Source of the DNA: Avena insularis
Lineage: Eukaryota > Streptophyta > Magnoliopsida > Poales > Poaceae
Length of the DNA: 64,000 nt
Assembly: GCA_023614405.1 (NCBI GenBank)
Contig: CM042689.1
Location: forward strand, 276,093,533 to 276,157,532
Reading direction: 5' to 3'
Each line of letters opens with the position of its first letter. Position 1 is the stretch's first letter. A program made the translations under genes and the position numbers. The notes under the pieces are model-generated. The model had not been told where the DNA came from and made no database searches. It saw nothing but the letters and a program-made list of their open reading frames with translations. Positions 1 to 11,923 of this stretch are shown piece after piece.

Positions 1-333
1 TATTAACCCTTGTGGCTGCAACTTATTATGTTGCAGGTTTGTTTGATGTTAGTGAAGTGTGTTGAATAGGATTACAAGCCTACAACAAACATGATTGCCT
101 GTGGCACTTTGAAGATGAAGGACCCCATGCTTATAGATATTCTGCTGCAATGTAGTGAGATAGCCAAATGAGTTATGTAAGATGTAATGAATTATTTTAT
201 TCCTGGTTATAAAGTTGTATTATGACCTTTGTTTCTTGATATTACATCTTAACTGTGGATGCTAGCTATTGATCCAGGGACTAGCATTGTAAACACAGGG
301 ATCTCTACCTTATTAAAGGTTGGGAACCTTACA
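1..333 (+). repeat. 3' end of an E-family LTR (solo or truncated)
   Basis: Positions 1-333 match 60571-60902, the last part of the element E 5' LTR, almost base for base, and both end in a ...TACA terminus. In E the LTR is followed by a tRNA-Met primer binding site. Here it is followed by unrelated sequence (GCAAG...), so this copy is a solo LTR, the 3' LTR of an element lying to the left, or a truncated piece. The left end lies outside the window. Confidence 0.85.
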
Positions 334-2863
334 GCAAGCATGGATCGATCCCATTGGGTTGAGATTCACCGGAGAATAAGGGAGGCCTTTTGTGGTGTTG
401 GTGGTTTGATACCACCCCCTCTCCAAACGAGACATACCCCGTGATCGATGGAGTTGCCGCCGTGCGCTACTCGCCACCGTTGTCCTCCCTGGCCGCTGCC
501 GTGATGCAAGGCGAGGTTGTCGACCATGCTCGTCCATCTGGTCCAGTTCGATTTTGTCCTGGGGCCCTTCTGTGGCCAGGTTAGCCCCCTTCCCGAACCC
601 TAGGGTTTGGGGATGGTGTTGTTACCGCCGCTGTTGACCCTCCTGTGTTGGTGTGCGGTGTGCATGTGCTGCTGTGGCCGCCGCTGTGGCCAATCTCGAG
701 TTCCACTGTGTGTATCTAGTGGCCAATCTCTATTCTTTGTTTGTACTTATACTAGGGTTCATCTCTGGTGCTTATGTGATGATGCTATGGTCTGATATTG
801 ATGCTCAGTGAAGATTGTGTTCTCTGTCCTTAGTGATTCTTGTCATCCTTAGATGCTGTGATGCTGTGGTTGATCTGATTCTACGGTAATCTGATTTGGT
901 GATGTTGTAAATTGATATGTTCATCTTCTGTCAGTATCTTGATACTGACAGTATCACTGTCAGTGATGATTCACTGCATTAGTGTTTGTGACTTGCCTGT
1001 TTATTCATAGTCTGAATTTTTATTCAATAGAGTTTGATGATTCTATGAAAATAAATAGATATATATGGTATGATCTCTGAGTCTGGTCTCAGGAAAATGA
1101 TTTGCTAGTTGATTTATAAAAACTAGACTATCTGGTTGTCTTAGTAGTAATATCAGTGCTTGTGAAACTTTCTTAGAATGGTACACAAGTGGATCTTGTT
1201 GCTGGCTTCACTTATGGTCATTACTGGAACTTGAGAGATGCTTATTAATAAGTTGGAAAGCTTATTGTTTGATCATGCCTATGATGCTGGCTTGAGGCTC
1301 TAGGATCTAGGGTCCTAGTTGGTTAAGTGAATGGGTTTGTTTGTAACTTATAAGATCTGAGGTGCTACTCCCTCTGGGAGATGTGCCCAGATCTTGTAAG
1401 AACAAATGATAGATTATAGAAGTTGCATGTGTTAACACCAAATATGTGAGGCTGGTCTGAGAATTTGGTGTATTTTCTAGGTTTGATTTCTGATCTTTAT
1501 ACTCAAAACCTCGAGGATAGATTCACCTCACTAGGGTGATCATTGAGAGGTTGTTTCATGAAACAACACATGTTTCTGTCTGGATAAGATGAATAGATCA
1601 TGTGGGGTTTATGACACTCAGCACAAAAACTGATGATTGTTGTGATTGGTGGTGATGTTGGTGTTGCTGGTTGGATCTTGTCCTTCACCTCCTGATGTTA
1701 TTCTTGTTTCCCTTGGTTCCTGTGCTTGGCCTTGATCTAGCCTGCTCCTCCTTGCTCTTGTGGCTTGGCCTTGTTGTCCACCAGATTCTTCCCTCTCTTT
1801 ATGTCACCATCTGGTGATGTTTGGGTTGATCAAGTGTGGAGTTTTGCTTGCTGATTTTTCTAGGCTATGGCTAAGCTGCTGGTTCTGGTGTGGTGTGAGC
1901 AATGGGATGGTGCACTAGTGCTTGTCCACGGCTGTGCTTGGATCTTTTACTTGTGGAAACATCTGTGGCTATGTCGACAACACATCCATGCATTTTGGTG
2001 TGTGAGCTGCTTGTGTGTCTGCTGCATAGTTGTGGATATGCTCAATGAGGTGTTCTACCTTTTATCTGGTTACTAATAACCTGCCTGGTGAAACTTGCCC
2101 ATCTTACTGATTGGAATCATTTGACTTATGGCTTATTTGTTATGAAAGATTTTGATTCTTTCATATTGATGAAACTTGCCCCTAAAAGATTTACTCAATG
2201 ATGTAAAATGGAGCAGTGCATCTCACTGCTCTCTACTAAGAGTAAAAGTTAATAACTAATCCTTTATTTTTATTTTTGTTTATTCTTTGTTTTGCAGGTA
2301 CAAGATTTGAAGATTCAAGATTAGTGTAGGTTTTCTTTTAGACTAATTTAATTCTTTGTAATGTTTATTTTATTCTTTTGTAAGGAATTTTGTAATAGTT
2401 CTTAATATGTAAATATTCCTCTTCTTTTTGTAATTTTATCACTTTAAAGATTCTTTATTGAGTTTATGAGTTACTTTTTGTAACTTATTAATGAAATGAA
2501 TATATGAAATAAATATTCATTTGTTTGATTACAATTCTTATTTAGAGTTTCTGTTTACTATATATTGTTTCTTGATTAAATAATATTACTAAATCATAAC
2601 TCTATTATTTTAAAATATAATTTCAAATCTTAAGTTTGAATTCAAATTCCTTCCCCAAAAACACACTAAGTCATAAAGATCATTTCAAAGTTTATAACGA
2701 TCACTCTCCAAAGCTATTCCTAAACTTAAAGAGTAAAACAAACTTTGATCACCTTAAGTTTTTATTTGGCGAAAAAAATACCCACATTTTGCAGATGAAT
2801 GCATGCAAATGCACAATTTCCTAAATCTACCCTTTGTTTGTTCCTAAATGCTGGGATGTTATA
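334..2863. other. Unassigned sequence ending in the LTR of element A
   Basis: I see no supported gene in these 2.5 kb. The right end (about 2775-2863) resembles the end of the B/F LTRs at 33665-33734: a GAATGCA-rich stretch followed by AATGCTGGGATGTTA. The terminal CA has become TA. It abuts a polypurine tract on the minus strand, so it is the start of the minus-strand 3' LTR of element A. How far A's LTR extends leftward is unclear. The stretch 334-2100 is moderately GC-rich, while 2100-2863 is AT-rich with several AATAAA-like and TTTTTGTAA motifs. ORFs here are short and resemble nothing I know. Confidence 0.4.
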
Positions 2864-2885
2864 ACCTTCCCCCCCTTAAATTAAA
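2864..2885 (-). other. Polypurine tract of element A
   Basis: On the minus strand a purine run (AAGGGGGGGAAGG type) lies directly before the LTR terminus at 2863, where the plus-strand primer of an LTR retrotransposon is expected. The same arrangement is seen in elements C, F and G. Confidence 0.7.
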
Positions 2886-2901
2886 CTTCGTCCTGAAGTT
2901 T
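2883..2901 (-). other. PPT-proximal hairpin of element A
   Basis: AAACTTC at 2883-2889 and GAAGTTT at 2895-2901 form a perfect 7-bp stem with a 5-base loop. It is the A version of a hairpin found at the same place in elements C, E, F and G with different stem bases. Confidence 0.6.
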
Positions 2902-2909
2902 GCTGAAGT

Positions 2910-3586
2910 GTACCTGAACAGTTCCGGATAGGCCCTTCTTAAATCATCTTCTTTCTCCCATGTGGCTTCTCTCTCAGGATGATGTTCCCACTATACCTTG
3001 CAGTACTTGATTGCCCTATTCCTCAACCTTTTCTAGTTTTCTTCCAAAATTTTATAGGGTTTTTCAACATAAGTCGGGTCTGCTTGTAACTCTATCTCTT
3101 GATGTGTAAGTGCATCATCAGGAACTTTAAGACCTTTCTGGAGTTGTGACACATGGAAAACATTATGAACTTGAGCCAATCTTGAGGGTAACTCTAAAGC
3201 ATAAGCTATTGTCCTGTTCTGACTTAGTATTTTGAATGGTCCTATGTATCTTGGACTTAATTTTCCCTTAACTTCAAATCTCTTAACTCCTTTCATTGGG
3301 CTTACTTTTAGATATACCATGTCTCCCACTTCAGGATGCCATGATCTTCGACTTAGATCAGCATAACTTTTCTGTCTACTTTGGGCTATCTTCAATCTAT
3401 CCTTGATTATATCAATGATATCTTGCCTTTCTTTGATATAATCGGGCGCAAATTCTTTGCTACTCCCAGGCTCATACCAACATATTGGGGATCTACATTT
3501 CCTTCCATAAAGTACTTGATATGGAGCTGCCTTCAGACTACTCGGATAGTTGTTATTGTAGGAAAATTCTACCAATGGTAAATGAT
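2910..3586 (-). pseudogene. Element A: integrase C-terminus plus chromodomain (Ty3/gypsy)
   Basis: Read on the minus strand this is the end of a Ty3/gypsy pol. It holds the motifs LPLVEFSYNNNY, LYGRKCRSPICWYE, KGKLSPRYIGPF and VHNVFHVSQL of the integrase C-terminal part. Next comes a chromodomain-like stretch (about 3065-2930: YVEKPYKILEE, IKYCKVQ, HHPEREATWEKEDDL), which marks a chromovirus of the Tekay/Del type. Two in-frame stops interrupt the chromodomain. The first codons of the 189-codon reading frame (about 3587-3602) belong to the inserted LTR of element B, not to pol. The rest of the integrase core lies across that insertion at 18682-18923. The element is dead. Confidence 0.85.
3582..3586. 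other. Target site duplication of B, left copy (ATGAT)
   Basis: ATGAT here is repeated at 18677-18681, immediately outside the other end of LTR B. The split integrase reading (…GSWEDH / NHLPLVEF…) rejoins exactly at these five bases, which proves that everything between was inserted. Confidence 0.9.
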
Positions 3587-4327
3587 TGCGGTGACCCAGC
3601 ATACCACTGCATGATGTAGTACACTATAGTCGTTGACATAACACCAATGAAACACCGTTCACTAGTATTACATCCCTTAGAGTAGTACAACCGAAACATA
3701 GCAGGTCCAAGACATGACTACATGTTACAACTCAACTCTTTACACAAGATCCAGAGAACACTCTAGGTTAAAGAGAGAGAAATAAATTTCTTACAAAGAA
3801 GAATCAGGAATAAATAACTCATAGCTACCATACTTATAAAACTAATAGCTGAACTACTAGTCTTGCATTGCTGCTATTGCAATATTCTACAGAAGTAGGT
3901 TCTATGGTTAGAAATCCTATTCTTATCTAATCAGCAACTTCGTCTTCACTTGAGTTGATGTATATGCTGACTTCCTTGACTTCATGGAAGAGTTTTAGCT
4001 TTTAATGATGATTCCTGGAGCATAACTTTATGTAGACGTCGTATGTACTGGCTTTAGAACCTAGCAAGGGTTAAGAAGATACTTTGAGTACGAGCGTACT
4101 TAGCAAGTTCACTAGAAAAGGAGTGTTTGATGCACTATAACTACGACCACAGACCATAGGTCGTAGGCAATGTAAGTTTTTGTAAACATTTCTTCAAAGG
4201 TTGCTTTTATTTTGAAAAACTATGTCCATCAGCCTTCACGGGTTTACCAGAACCTTCATGGGGTTCCTTTCCCGGCGCGTTCGCAGCTCCTTCCCGGAAC
4301 AGGGAGTAACAAGTTACAGTTCTTACA

Positions 4328-4337
4328 CTCTGCAGAG
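4328..4337. other. LTR palindrome CTCTGCAGAG (B)
   Basis: Perfect 10-bp palindrome 741 bp from the LTR terminus at 3587. It is followed at 4341-4358 by the conserved block that reads GGGTAAAGTG on the element's sense strand. Equivalent modules occur in LTRs of C, E, F and G. Confidence 0.65.
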
Positions 4338-6026
4338 GTGTGTCACTTTACCCATGAGAGATCTTAGCTTTGTTGCACATCTGAATTGCAGGTTCGTTCA
4401 CACTTCCTTGGTGTGAAGCCCAAACTAAGATCCAAGCCAATCACTGCCTTCTCCACGACCCCGCATGTCTCCTTGGTGTACGCCGGCCCACCTATTGAAT
4501 TATGGCAATGGCAGTACAAACCGTTCAGATGTCGAAACTATCATGGGACGTTGAGGGCTCCCACCCATATGTTGCATATCCTCTACGAATTAGCATCAAC
4601 ACGCTACAAGTGATAACAGTCACGACCCGCACATCCAGCTCCATGCGAGAGGGAAAAGATACATCTTACTTCTTCGTCCCATTCCAAATCTCATGGTCAA
4701 CGCGTAATATACAGCGCAAGAATCACTGGCGTCATTGGTTGTTAAGTCCTAGATAATATGTTCCTTTACCACCAGAACTCTTATAGTAGGTTATTACCTC
4801 ATGGTAAATAACCTATAATCACATTATTACGAAAATAGTGTTTTCTGACCTTTTTCAAATGCAGGTGATGACACCACTTGATTTGTAAAATACTTTACAA
4901 AAAATAATCAAAGGACATGAGCAAGTGTGAACTTGCCTTTTGTGATTGCAAGATTATGCACTCACGGTCTTCAAGACAATATAAGATCCAATAGCTGAAA
5001 TCTGCATCATTGGTCCAATAAGGACTAATGTTTAAAGAAGCAAGATGCTTTTATGCATAAGTAATGTAATGCAAGTTGATAAACGTGAATCCCGAGAATA
5101 ACGTTGTTTTAGGGTTTGGATACTGGAAAGGGTTCCTTGGAATGTGTTGCCCTTTTAGATTAAGTTTCATACATGTGCTTCTTATTAAGGCTTGTGAGTG
5201 TGTGGAAAACAATATGTATTTATACAACAACAAAATATTCAGTATGGAATGCTACATAAGGTTGTTTACATCTTAATTGTTTATCTTCAAGTTTTACTTT
5301 ACAAGTAATGTCACTTATAAAGAATTTAAGTATTAACAATCTTATTATATAAGTAAAGTATAAAGTAAGGTGTTTACTATTAATTGTCATATGTTGATTG
5401 AAGTGGCAAAACGAATAACTTTTGAAGAAAAGATTCCTTTATTAAGGTTTAAATAATCTTTGTGGTTAATCAGATGTGGTTGATGTTGTTTGTGCTTGCT
5501 TGAATAGTTTGGACTTGAGATGCTTTACAATTTAATTATAACAGACCAAAGTTAACTATAAAGTATATAATAAAGTATTTAGTACCATACTTAAAGCTTT
5601 GCAAACTAAAGGTAACTTTAAGGATGTAGATAGACTTAGGGTGTATTACTTATGATACTTGTATCTTGTTCACTTTATATTGTTTCCTTAGAGTTACTTA
5701 AGAATGGCATTACTTCTATTGGAGTAGTGGTTTCTTTACATTATAATTGTATAAAGGAATTTATCTCCCTATAAGGGTGTGGTTAATGTTTGTGAATAAA
5801 AAAACAATATTATTTATTACTTATGAACTCACTTATAGTGTTTTGATTTGTTTATAACTTGTGGTTAATGTAAAGAATGGTTTTTATCTTATTACAATTA
5901 TTCTTGGAGATTTTATATTAGATAAGGAAAAATAATCTACATTAATGGTTGAAAGATAATTTAATAAAATTGTATTTAAAGTGTGTTAATTAATTTTGAA
6001 TGCACACTACTAATATTTAAGACTAA

Positions 6027-6415
6027 GGCCCCGTTCGGATTGAAGGAAATAAAAACATAGGATTGAAAGAAAATGGAGGAAAGGGAAACGAAAGAAGATG
6101 CAAAACATAGAAACGGTTGAACCGCGTAGGAACACCAAAATTGTCGTCCCGAACGTAGTAAAAGTTCAAGGGGAAATCTTAAGACGCTGGTCTGATCAAA
6201 TGATTTTTATATATGTTTCATGAGGCTGTGGGTCCCAGCATGCAAAAATCAACTAGTTGAATAAACACAAAGTGGGTCCATGTGCATGTGTTCGCAGTCA
6301 TTTCCCTTCCTTTTGCCTCGGGATTCCTATGTTCCGAACGCTGCGAAGGAAAACTTTCCTACAGGAACGTCATTCCTTTGAAAATCCTGTACAAATCATG
6401 TGAAGCGAACGGGCC
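6027..6415. mobile_element. Tourist-like MITE (PIF/Harbinger type), 389 bp
   Basis: It starts GGCCCCGTTCGG and ends CGAACGGGCC, giving terminal inverted repeats of about 10-11 bp. It is flanked by TAA at 6024-6026 and 6416-6418, a 3-bp duplication of the TWA type used by PIF/Harbinger transposases. It has no coding capacity and sits inside LTR B. The family assignment rests on terminal sequence, duplication and size only. Confidence 0.75.
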
Positions 6416-7059
6416 TAATACTATTTATTAGACTCAATTGACTAATTTTTAGAATATTAGCAAATTTTATTTACCTTTATATGTATTATCAATTAAGGAA
6501 ATAGGTTTAAACTCAAGTTATTAAAGTGTTTAACTTTTTATTTAACTCAAAAGTGGAATATCACATTTTTAACATGTAGCTATTATTTTTGTGATTATTT
6601 TGGTATAGTACATTTATTTTTGTGATTTATAAATAATAAGATATGATTTTAATAAGATTTATTACTTTATAAATACTTAATAAATAATAAATATTTAATC
6701 AAGAGGAATAATAATGCATGATTATTGTTTTATATTATAATTCTTATTTTTCTAAGATTTTTTGTATTTTATTTATATTTTTAACATTTACCATTATTAA
6801 AATATGAATTATTAAGGTTTTATTACTTATAAAACTTTTGTTAAATAATATTTATTTAAATAATCATCACAATAATACTTGAGAATAGTTTTAAGTTGTA
6901 GATTTTGTTTTTCTAAACATTTTCATATATTATATGTATTTTTCTAATTTATAAAACAAAATATATCAAATTTACAAGGTTTAATTATTAATTTATATTG
7001 GAATTAATATAGTTTTATTTAATTCCTAGACAGAAAAGACATTGTGCACCTAGGCTAGA

Positions 7060-8000
7060 TCTACCCACGGTCACTGACCAGTGGGTCAGTGACCACGTCA
7101 TCCTCCACGCGAGCAGTGGACTAAGTCCAACACACTGACGTGGCTGAGGATGATGCGGTGCCGATGTCAGGGTGACATCATCCAAGGATGAACCTCCTAG
7201 ATCGATTACTGATCGAAGGATTCCGCTCGCGTGCGCGGCTCAGATCGTGTGTATCGGAAAGAGGGCATCGCCAGGAACCCTACGGTGGCGGCGCCACCAT
7301 CTTTTGGTCGCCGGAGCGCGGCCAGTGACGGCGAACGGCAACGGGGTGACAGATGCTCGGCGCGAGCTCAGTAGAGTAAAAGAGGAAGGTAGAGGGGAGG
7401 TCCCTAAGAACCAGGAGCTAACCACGAAGCGGGCAGAGGGGTCGTCGAGGAGCTAGGTGGCCGGAATCGATGGCGAGCGTGACGGCCGTAGGAGGGGAAC
7501 GAGGTTCCGATTGCGAAAGTGGAGACCTCGCCCGCTTGCACGCTTCGGGGCAATCGATGGATACGAACGAGACGGAGCTCCCAGACATCACGGCGAGTCA
7601 AGGGGTGGTCATACGTGGCCGGAACGACGAACACCGGCGAGCTAGGTTTTCAGCTACTGGGAGAAATAGAAGAGGAAGAAGGGGATTAGGGTTCTCCGGC
7701 AGCGTCCAGGGTTACTTGTAGACGACCATGAGCGGTGGCATGGATCTTGGCGCGGCCAGACGTCATGGCGCGGCGGAGGACGGCGGCGATGCTGACAGCC
7801 AGCTGCTTGTGACGTCGAGAAGGAAGACGACGACGTACTTTTCTTGGAAACCCCCCCAGCAGTTCTTCTGATTTGCTCCGCGGTACCTCCTCGGTCCCAC
7901 TTGTCAACCAGAAAGAGAGATAGACTGGGCTGGTTGTTGGGCTTCTACTGGGCTTCAGTTGGGTGGTTGTGGTTGCTTGTGGCGATAGATAAGAAAGAGG
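7060..8000 (-). other. GC-rich island of LTR B with TGAC/GTCA cluster
   Basis: This GC-rich block inside the AT-rich LTR has a cluster of TGAC/GTCA motifs at 7068-7146, including TGACGTGGC. It is homologous to 30770-31450 in LTR F (shared stretch around ATGGATCTTGGCG) and is analogous to islands in LTRs C (22640-23700) and G (48280-48960, 57460-58130). Overlapping ORFs on both strands are typical of GC-rich DNA and lack recognisable domains. Confidence 0.5.
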
Positions 8001-10261
8001 GTTAATGGGCTTCGGCCTGGTTATAGTTTTTTCTTTAATGTTCCCTTTCTCTTTTCTGTTTTATTTTCAGATTTGTGTATTACACATTTGTTTTAGGAAT
8101 CTTTCTTTATAAAAGTTCTTTGTTGAATACAAGCATCAATAATAAGTTATTTTGAACTATTTATGAACTTTTATTATATATAGTTATCACTTCTTTATTT
8201 TCTTTGTATAGATACCTTTTCTATTATGATTTGTGAGGGCCCTTAATATGAATTTAATTTGACAAAAATTCATAAACTTATTATAGAATGTATTACTACT
8301 AACTGATGAGATTTTATTTCCATTAATATATAATATTAGGGCAACTTTTATATTTATTGGTACTTCATTATTATTTGATACATAAAGTTTTGAGTACTTA
8401 ATAGGGTTAATATTATTCTCCTAATTTAGGAAATGGTAATGTATATATTTTTTATTATTACTAACAAAAGAGTTAAAGTTTAAATTGAAAATGCTTACCA
8501 TAAGTTCTTAGAAGATTTAATATTCTCATATTTATTTTATTGATGTGAATAAAGATTAATGGCTAAACACATTGTCTTTATGTTTGAGATTAGAATGATA
8601 TTATCTAGAACGTCTCATGAAAAGGATTTGATAAAGATAACTCCTAAGAACATATGGTTATGATAATTAGAAATGATAAAGATGTGCTTAATTGATTTGT
8701 TATAGGAAAAATATTCCTATAAAGCATTGTGGAAACAAGATGATAGATCAACCATAGAAAATGGATATTAGTTTTGGTCTTAAATTTAGGGTTTAGTGTT
8801 TAACAAGGATTCCTATATTCCATACTTCATAATTCTGGACTTCTACTTAAAGAATTCCCTTCCTAGATATACTACTTCTTCCTATCCATCATCATGTGCT
8901 AACATGATGAACTTGACTTCACAAAAATATTCTCATCCACCTTTTATTCTTCTAAATCCACTTGTAAATTCCAATGAGCTTAACATTAAAGCTTTTCATA
9001 ATCTTTTCATATTCATACTTGGTTATATCAACTACTCTATTGCTGATAATCCCCAATCCAACAAGTGGTTACTTCTAACTCCAATCATACTCTTCCTTAA
9101 TCATCCTTCACTAATATCACTTCAATAGATGTATACATCAAATCCTACTTCACCTCAAGTGCTTAGTATTTCCAAAGAGTAAAATACTACTTATTTAATC
9201 CAATATTGCTCTAACATCATTTTAATCATACTATCTTGTCTCTACTTGACTCCAATATCTAACATTCCAACCTCACATTATATTAATGTGACCTGTAGTG
9301 ACTAATCTAGGATAATATATCTATACTATGATTCAATCCTGTTTTATCCACCAATGTCACTTATACATGGTATAAGCATTCAATATTAGTGAATAAGGCA
9401 TGATCATTATAATCCTTTGATCCTATATGATTCAGGTTCCCAGTTGGCTAAACATGGCTTCATCAATACAACATTACAGTTGTATTATAATTATCTTCTG
9501 TTTAGCTCTATTGGATTAAGAGATATAATTCATTGACTATACCTACTTGAACCAATAGGAGTACTCCTCGTAACTATCTTTAGACTTCATCCTTGTAATC
9601 TTCTTTGTTACCATATTGATTTGATTTCCTCCAATTACTCCCATCCTATAGATAACATCTAATACTAGCATCACTATTTACCTCTTCTGACTTCATTATT
9701 TATAAGCCTTAAGTGAATGCTATAATAATTACAAGAGTTGATAGGTTAATAATTGGTGAATAAATAGTTGATTTCTCAATATTGATGAACAACAAATATA
9801 AGGATAGGATTCAGTATAAATGATAAAGATTGATATGGAAAGAAAGATATATGGTGAATGATCTTAACTTTGGTTTCTTTCCTACTCAATCTCACTAGAG
9901 AGTTAAAGTTAGGTATTTCCATGATACTCATGGTATAAGTACATGAGATTAAGATATAGTTGTTACATTATTATTATTTGTGTTATATTTATAATTTGGT
10001 ATTCATGAGTGATTATAATGAATACTATGATATGATCTCCTAAGGATCAAATATAAATCATTAAGTAATGTATTAGGGCTTAATTTTATTCCATTTGATC
10101 TACCCTTAGATCAAATCATGTTTACCCAAAATAAGGTTTTAGCAAAGGTCATATTGAAACTTATCGCAGTCAACTTGATGATCTACTTCAATTCCATCAA
10201 GTTAAGAGAAGCTTCAATCTCTTTGACATGTTTTTATTTAAAAGCGCGAAAATTATTTGGA

Positions 10262-10266
10262 TTCTC
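10262..10266. other. Target site duplication of H, left copy (TTCTC)
   Basis: TTCTC at 10262-10266 is repeated at 18605-18609, exactly outside the two termini of element H. Confidence 0.9.
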
Positions 10267-11891
10267 TGTAGGGTTCGCAGCATAGAAAACAAAAAATTTC
10301 CTATGATGTGAACTATGTACCAAGATCTATCTATTAGATACAAACAACGGGTGTATGTATATCCGTAGAGAACATACCCTTGAAGACCGACAAAGCTTAA
10401 CGAGTTCAACTCGTGGTTGATGTAGACGATCTCTTGCCGATCTCAAGATCGAGAGGAAGTCCTAGCACACACGTTCGAGGCACCGAGCAACCTCCGCCTC
10501 CTCGCTCCAGCGATGCAGCGGAAGCACAACTCTTTCTTGCCGAATATCCACCGGGAACATGTATCTCACTAGTCTGAGACCATGGGGGATAAATTCTAGA
10601 GGTGGAGAGAGATCCTTCACGAGGAGGTGTGAGTGAGAAGTGAGAGGAGGGGCTCCTTTTATAGGAGGAGGGGGGAACCCCAAGGGGGTGGCCGGCGCAT
10701 GGGAGCTTCCCCCTTGCCCTCCCCTCTTCATCTGGGTGGACACTCCACTCACAAAAATCCATTCATATCCCTCCACTCAAAATCCCACTCAAACTTGCCA
10801 TTAAATTTCCACCAAATTTAATGCAAACTCTCATTAAATAAAACTCTTTTATTTTATTCAGAATTTTGTCAATTACTTTAATGACAAACATTCACAAATA
10901 ACCCCTTACTAGAATTCTATTTCACATGCATAACCACTTTATGCAATTTCACCCGAAAACCTATTTCGGTATCTAGTGAAATAAATCCCTGCGCTTGTTC
11001 ATTCTTTCGGCATGAAACTTTTGCTCCAATTGGATGTCGGTGTTTGTTAAGTGTGTCACCCTACGGTTCGTGAATAATGCGGACATGATCGAGACCCCTC
11101 TCGGTTCAATAATCAGAAGCGGGATCTGGAGACCCATACTGACTCCCACACGTTCAACGATGACTTTCTTGTGATCGTCGGAACCTTTTGCGCTAGTATA
11201 TTAATCCCTTTGTTTCACGATATATTACATGTCCGAGATTCGATAATCGGTATCTCCATACCTAGTTTGATCTCGTTATTGACATGCACTCTTTTCTCGT
11301 TCCCGTGATATAACATTCTAGTGATCAAATCACTTGCTTGCAAGCTAATAAATGTGATATCACCGAGAGGGCCTAGAGTATATCTATCCGTCATCGGGAT
11401 GAACAAATTCCACTCTCGATCCATGAGCCTCAACATAACACTTTATTAGTTCTGAATCCATCTTTATAATCACCCTGTTACGGTGTGACATTTGATGTTA
11501 TCAAGAAACTCTTCCGGTGTTAGTGATTGACATGATCTCATGGTCTAAGGATTAGGATCACTTCGTAAGTTGTTATAGCAATATAAACTCAATGAATTTG
11601 ATCGTAATGCTATACTTCGGATGAATTTTCATCACACCATTACACTAATTTTTTGATCCCGTTATTAACAACATCCAATGTCCATGATCAGGAAACCTTG
11701 ATCATCTTGTTAATCAACGAGCTAGTTTATGAGAGAGGCATAACTAGGAACTTTCTGTTTGTTTATTAAACACACATGTATTAATGTTTCTGTATTAATA
11801 CAATTATAGCATGCAAAATAAACATCTATCATATACTTGGAATACACATAATAAACATTTTATTATTGCCTCTCAGGGCATATTCCCTTCA
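10267..11891 (-). repeat. Element H 3' LTR
   Basis: 1.6-kb LTR nearly identical to 16952-18604. Differences include a short extra stretch around 17150-17178 in the 5' copy. A TATA-like motif (TATAAAA on the minus strand) is at 10657-10663. Confidence 0.92.
10657..10663 (-). promoter_or_regulatory. TATA box of H 3' LTR
   Basis: TATAAAAGGAG on the minus strand, in the same position as 17371-17377 of the 5' LTR. Confidence 0.5.
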
Positions 11892-11907
11892 GTCTCCCAC
11901 TTGCACT
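11892..11907 (-). other. Polypurine tract of H
   Basis: On the minus strand the purine-rich stretch AAGTGGGAGAC abuts the start of the 3' LTR (11891), about 20 bp after the RNase H stop. Confidence 0.7.
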
Positions 11908-11923
11908 AGAGACAATAATCTAG

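Noticed and set aside
334..2320. A host gene with intron-like signals (for example TTTTGCAG/GT near 2295)
   Set aside because: No ORF of meaningful length or recognisable domain; splice-like strings are common in AT-rich LTR DNA.
8796..9128. 110-codon ORF in AT-rich LTR B
   Set aside because: The homologous F region (around 32130-32460) does not keep the frame, and no domain is recognisable.
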